From Nicoliella lavandulae (GTDB taxonomy: Bacteria > Bacillota > Bacilli > Lactobacillales > Lactobacillaceae): 64,000 nucleotides of DNA. The translations under genes were made by a program, and so were the position numbers. The notes below the pieces were generated by a model, which did no database searches, had not been told where the DNA came from, and saw only the letters and a program-made list of their open reading frames with translations. This document shows positions 62,911 through 64,000 of the stretch, one piece after another. Each line of letters begins with the position of its first letter. The stretch's first letter is position 1. The stretch is from NCBI RefSeq assembly GCF_037546185.1, contig NZ_JAWMWH010000001.1, positions 186,001 to 250,000 on the forward strand. Reading direction: 5' to 3'.

Positions 62911-63075
62911 AAAAGATCACCTCAAATAATAATTTTAGCAAGACATATAAGATCTTACTTTCTAATATGCTAATACAGGACAAAACAAAATGCCAATTGA
63001 ATGGCATTATGTAATCGCCATGCAACAATTACATAACAACTGGTATTATAGCATAAAGTGTTGTGATTTGTACAA
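62911..63075 (-). promoter_or_regulatory. Promoter and long structured leader of the Ser/Ala-rich protein gene
   Basis: Extended -10 TATGCTATAAT with TATAAT at 63050-63045; a TTGTAC at 63075-63070 (spacer 19) may be the -35. Transcripts from about 63038 have a leader of about 128 nucleotides holding the inverted repeat AATGCCA/TGGCATT (62989-63008). A second perfect 9-bp repeat, TTATGTAAT/ATTACATAA (63007-63036), overlaps the start point. Long stable leaders are known for S-layer mRNAs of lactobacilli. 63076-63286 holds nothing else I can support. Confidence 0.55.
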
Positions 63076-63286
63076 TATCAACTCCACTTTAACGAACTTG
63101 TAAAGTTCTTAACCAGCGTGTAAAGAAAAAAATGACGATTACGGCAATGCTTAATCCTTTAAACATTGTGCCTGTATTATAACATAACCAACAATGAAAA
63201 TAGAGTTAAAAGTTAAAAATAATTCAATTTTTTTAAAATGGCTAAGCCAATTTGGAATTGCTTTCTATATATAATGAACGGATTAA

Positions 63287-64000
63287 TTAATTCCGCACAC
63301 GCTTAAATGCAAGCACGGCATTGTGACCACCAAACCCAAGTGAATTACTTAATGCAAAGTTCACTGGTTTGTTCTTATTTTCATCCGTCACAATGGTCGT
63401 TTTAACTTCAGGGTCTAAATCATAAAGACCAACATTAACTGGCATTACATTACGTTGTAATGCCCCAATCATAATAACAGCTTCTAATGATCCGGCAGCC
63501 CCTAAGGCGTGACCAGTTTGGCCCTTCGTGCTACTTACTTGCAAGTGGTCGTTAACCCCGTCAAAAAGTTTGGCAATTCCTTCTGATTCAGCAGAGTCAT
63601 TGGCATGCGTAGCAGTTCCGTGCGCATTGATGTAATCAACGTCAGCTTCGGTCATGTCACTTTCTTCAATGGCTTGCTTCATCGCCTTAATTGCGCCACT
63701 ACCATCAGGCCGTGGTGCCGTTAAGTGATAAGCATCCCCCGTTGCACCATAACCAGTAATTTCAGCCAGGATGTTAGCACCCCGCTGCTTAGCATGGTCA
63801 TAATCTTCAAGGACTAAGGTACCAGCTCCTTCACCCATTACGAATCCATTCCGGTTCTTATCAAATGGCATCGAAGCACGTAGTGGATCAGTGGATTCTG
63901 ATAAAGCAGTCAATGCCGCAAATCCAGAAATCCCCAGTTCATTAATGGAGGCTTCAGAACCACCAGTAATCATATAGGTCGCTTTACCACTCTTAATGCG
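63287..64000 (-). CDS. fabF: 3-oxoacyl-ACP synthase II, N-terminal part outside window
   Basis: The C-terminal 237 residues of the condensing enzyme of fatty-acid elongation. The frame stays open to the right edge (codons before Met63973 read RIKSGKATY), so that Met is internal. The two catalytic His are present in NAHGTATHAND and GQTGHALGAAGS, as is the Gly-rich NSLGFGGHNAVLAF end. The active-site Cys lies outside the window. No other fab gene is in view; fab genes usually continue upstream on this strand. Confidence 0.95.
   Translation of the reverse strand, partial: RIKSGKATYMITGGSEASINELGISGFAALTALSESTDPLRASMPFDKNRNGFVMGEGAGTLVLEDYDHAKQRGANILAEITGYGATGDAYHLTAPRPDGSGAIKAMKQAIEESDMTEADVDYINAHGTATHANDSAESEGIAKLFDGVNDHLQVSSTKGQTGHALGAAGSLEAVIMIGALQRNVMPVNVGLYDLDPEVKTTIVTDENKNKPVNFALSNSLGFGGHNAVLAFKRVRN

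Noticed and set aside
63973..64000. fabF starting at Met 63973
   Set aside because: The frame continues upstream with typical FabF residues, and the catalytic Cys half is missing, so the gene simply runs off the window.

Overview
The window is chromosomal DNA of a low-to-moderate GC Gram-positive bacterium of the family Lactobacillaceae. The evidence is the strong AAGGAGG-type ribosome sites, the mix of PepO and S9 peptidases, D-2-hydroxyacid dehydrogenase, OpuA and BCCT betaine uptake, LPxTG and KxYKxGKxW-like surface proteins, and many small DMT/MFS exporters. The very large Ala/Ser-rich repeat protein recalls the giant proteins reported in Apilactobacillus and its relatives, so a fructophilic or insect-associated lactobacillus is my best guess (inference only).

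Layout. 1-3714 (minus): two YibE/F membrane proteins followed by an S9 peptidase cut by the left edge. 3800-10962 (plus): opuAA-AB-AC betaine transporter behind a structured leader, then pepO and a second S9 peptidase. 11021-13578 (minus): DHA2 drug exporter with a small membrane protein, and a secreted hydrolase-like protein lacking its nucleophile. 13747-15493 (plus): map, a TetR regulator with an ATT start, and a small GlsB/YeaQ-type membrane protein. 15542-20447 (minus): second DHA2 exporter, a BCCT transporter (ATT start), a sugar O-acetyltransferase and RNase HI. 20526-24728: small genes, a flavodoxin-fold oxidoreductase, a cold-shock protein, a TetR regulator, and a YczE-like membrane protein (ATC start). 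24761-31422 (minus): a PTPS-related membrane protein, three EamA exporters and an amino-acid permease behind a Phe-codon leader-peptide attenuator. 31526-51802 (minus): a two-gene operon encoding a 90-residue helical protein and a 6644-residue repeat protein. 51954-55557: a small gene, aldo/keto reductase, galE, and a D-2-hydroxyacid dehydrogenase behind an aromatic-codon leader-peptide attenuator. 56140-62910: cell-envelope proteins (CAP domain, LPxTG adhesin, Ser/Ala-rich exported protein) and a TetR regulator, with a riboswitch-like element on the minus strand at 58282-58481. 63287-64000: fabF, cut by the right edge.

How it fits together. Two betaine systems (OpuA, BCCT) serve osmoprotection. 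PepO and the S9 peptidases feed amino-acid supply. The permease and the D-2-hydroxyacid dehydrogenase appear to be controlled by translation of leader peptides rich in aromatic codons, which suggests a shared response to aromatic amino-acid supply. The surface proteins and the giant protein probably shape the cell envelope or the cell interior.

Most unusual points: (i) three genes whose only well-placed start codon is AUU or AUC; (ii) two attenuators with the same five-segment design; (iii) a riboswitch-like RNA upstream of the LPxTG protein; (iv) a giant protein with 32 recognisable copies of a repeat of about 149 residues, no visible export signal and a small co-transcribed partner. No tRNA, rRNA, insertion sequence, prophage or CRISPR array was seen.
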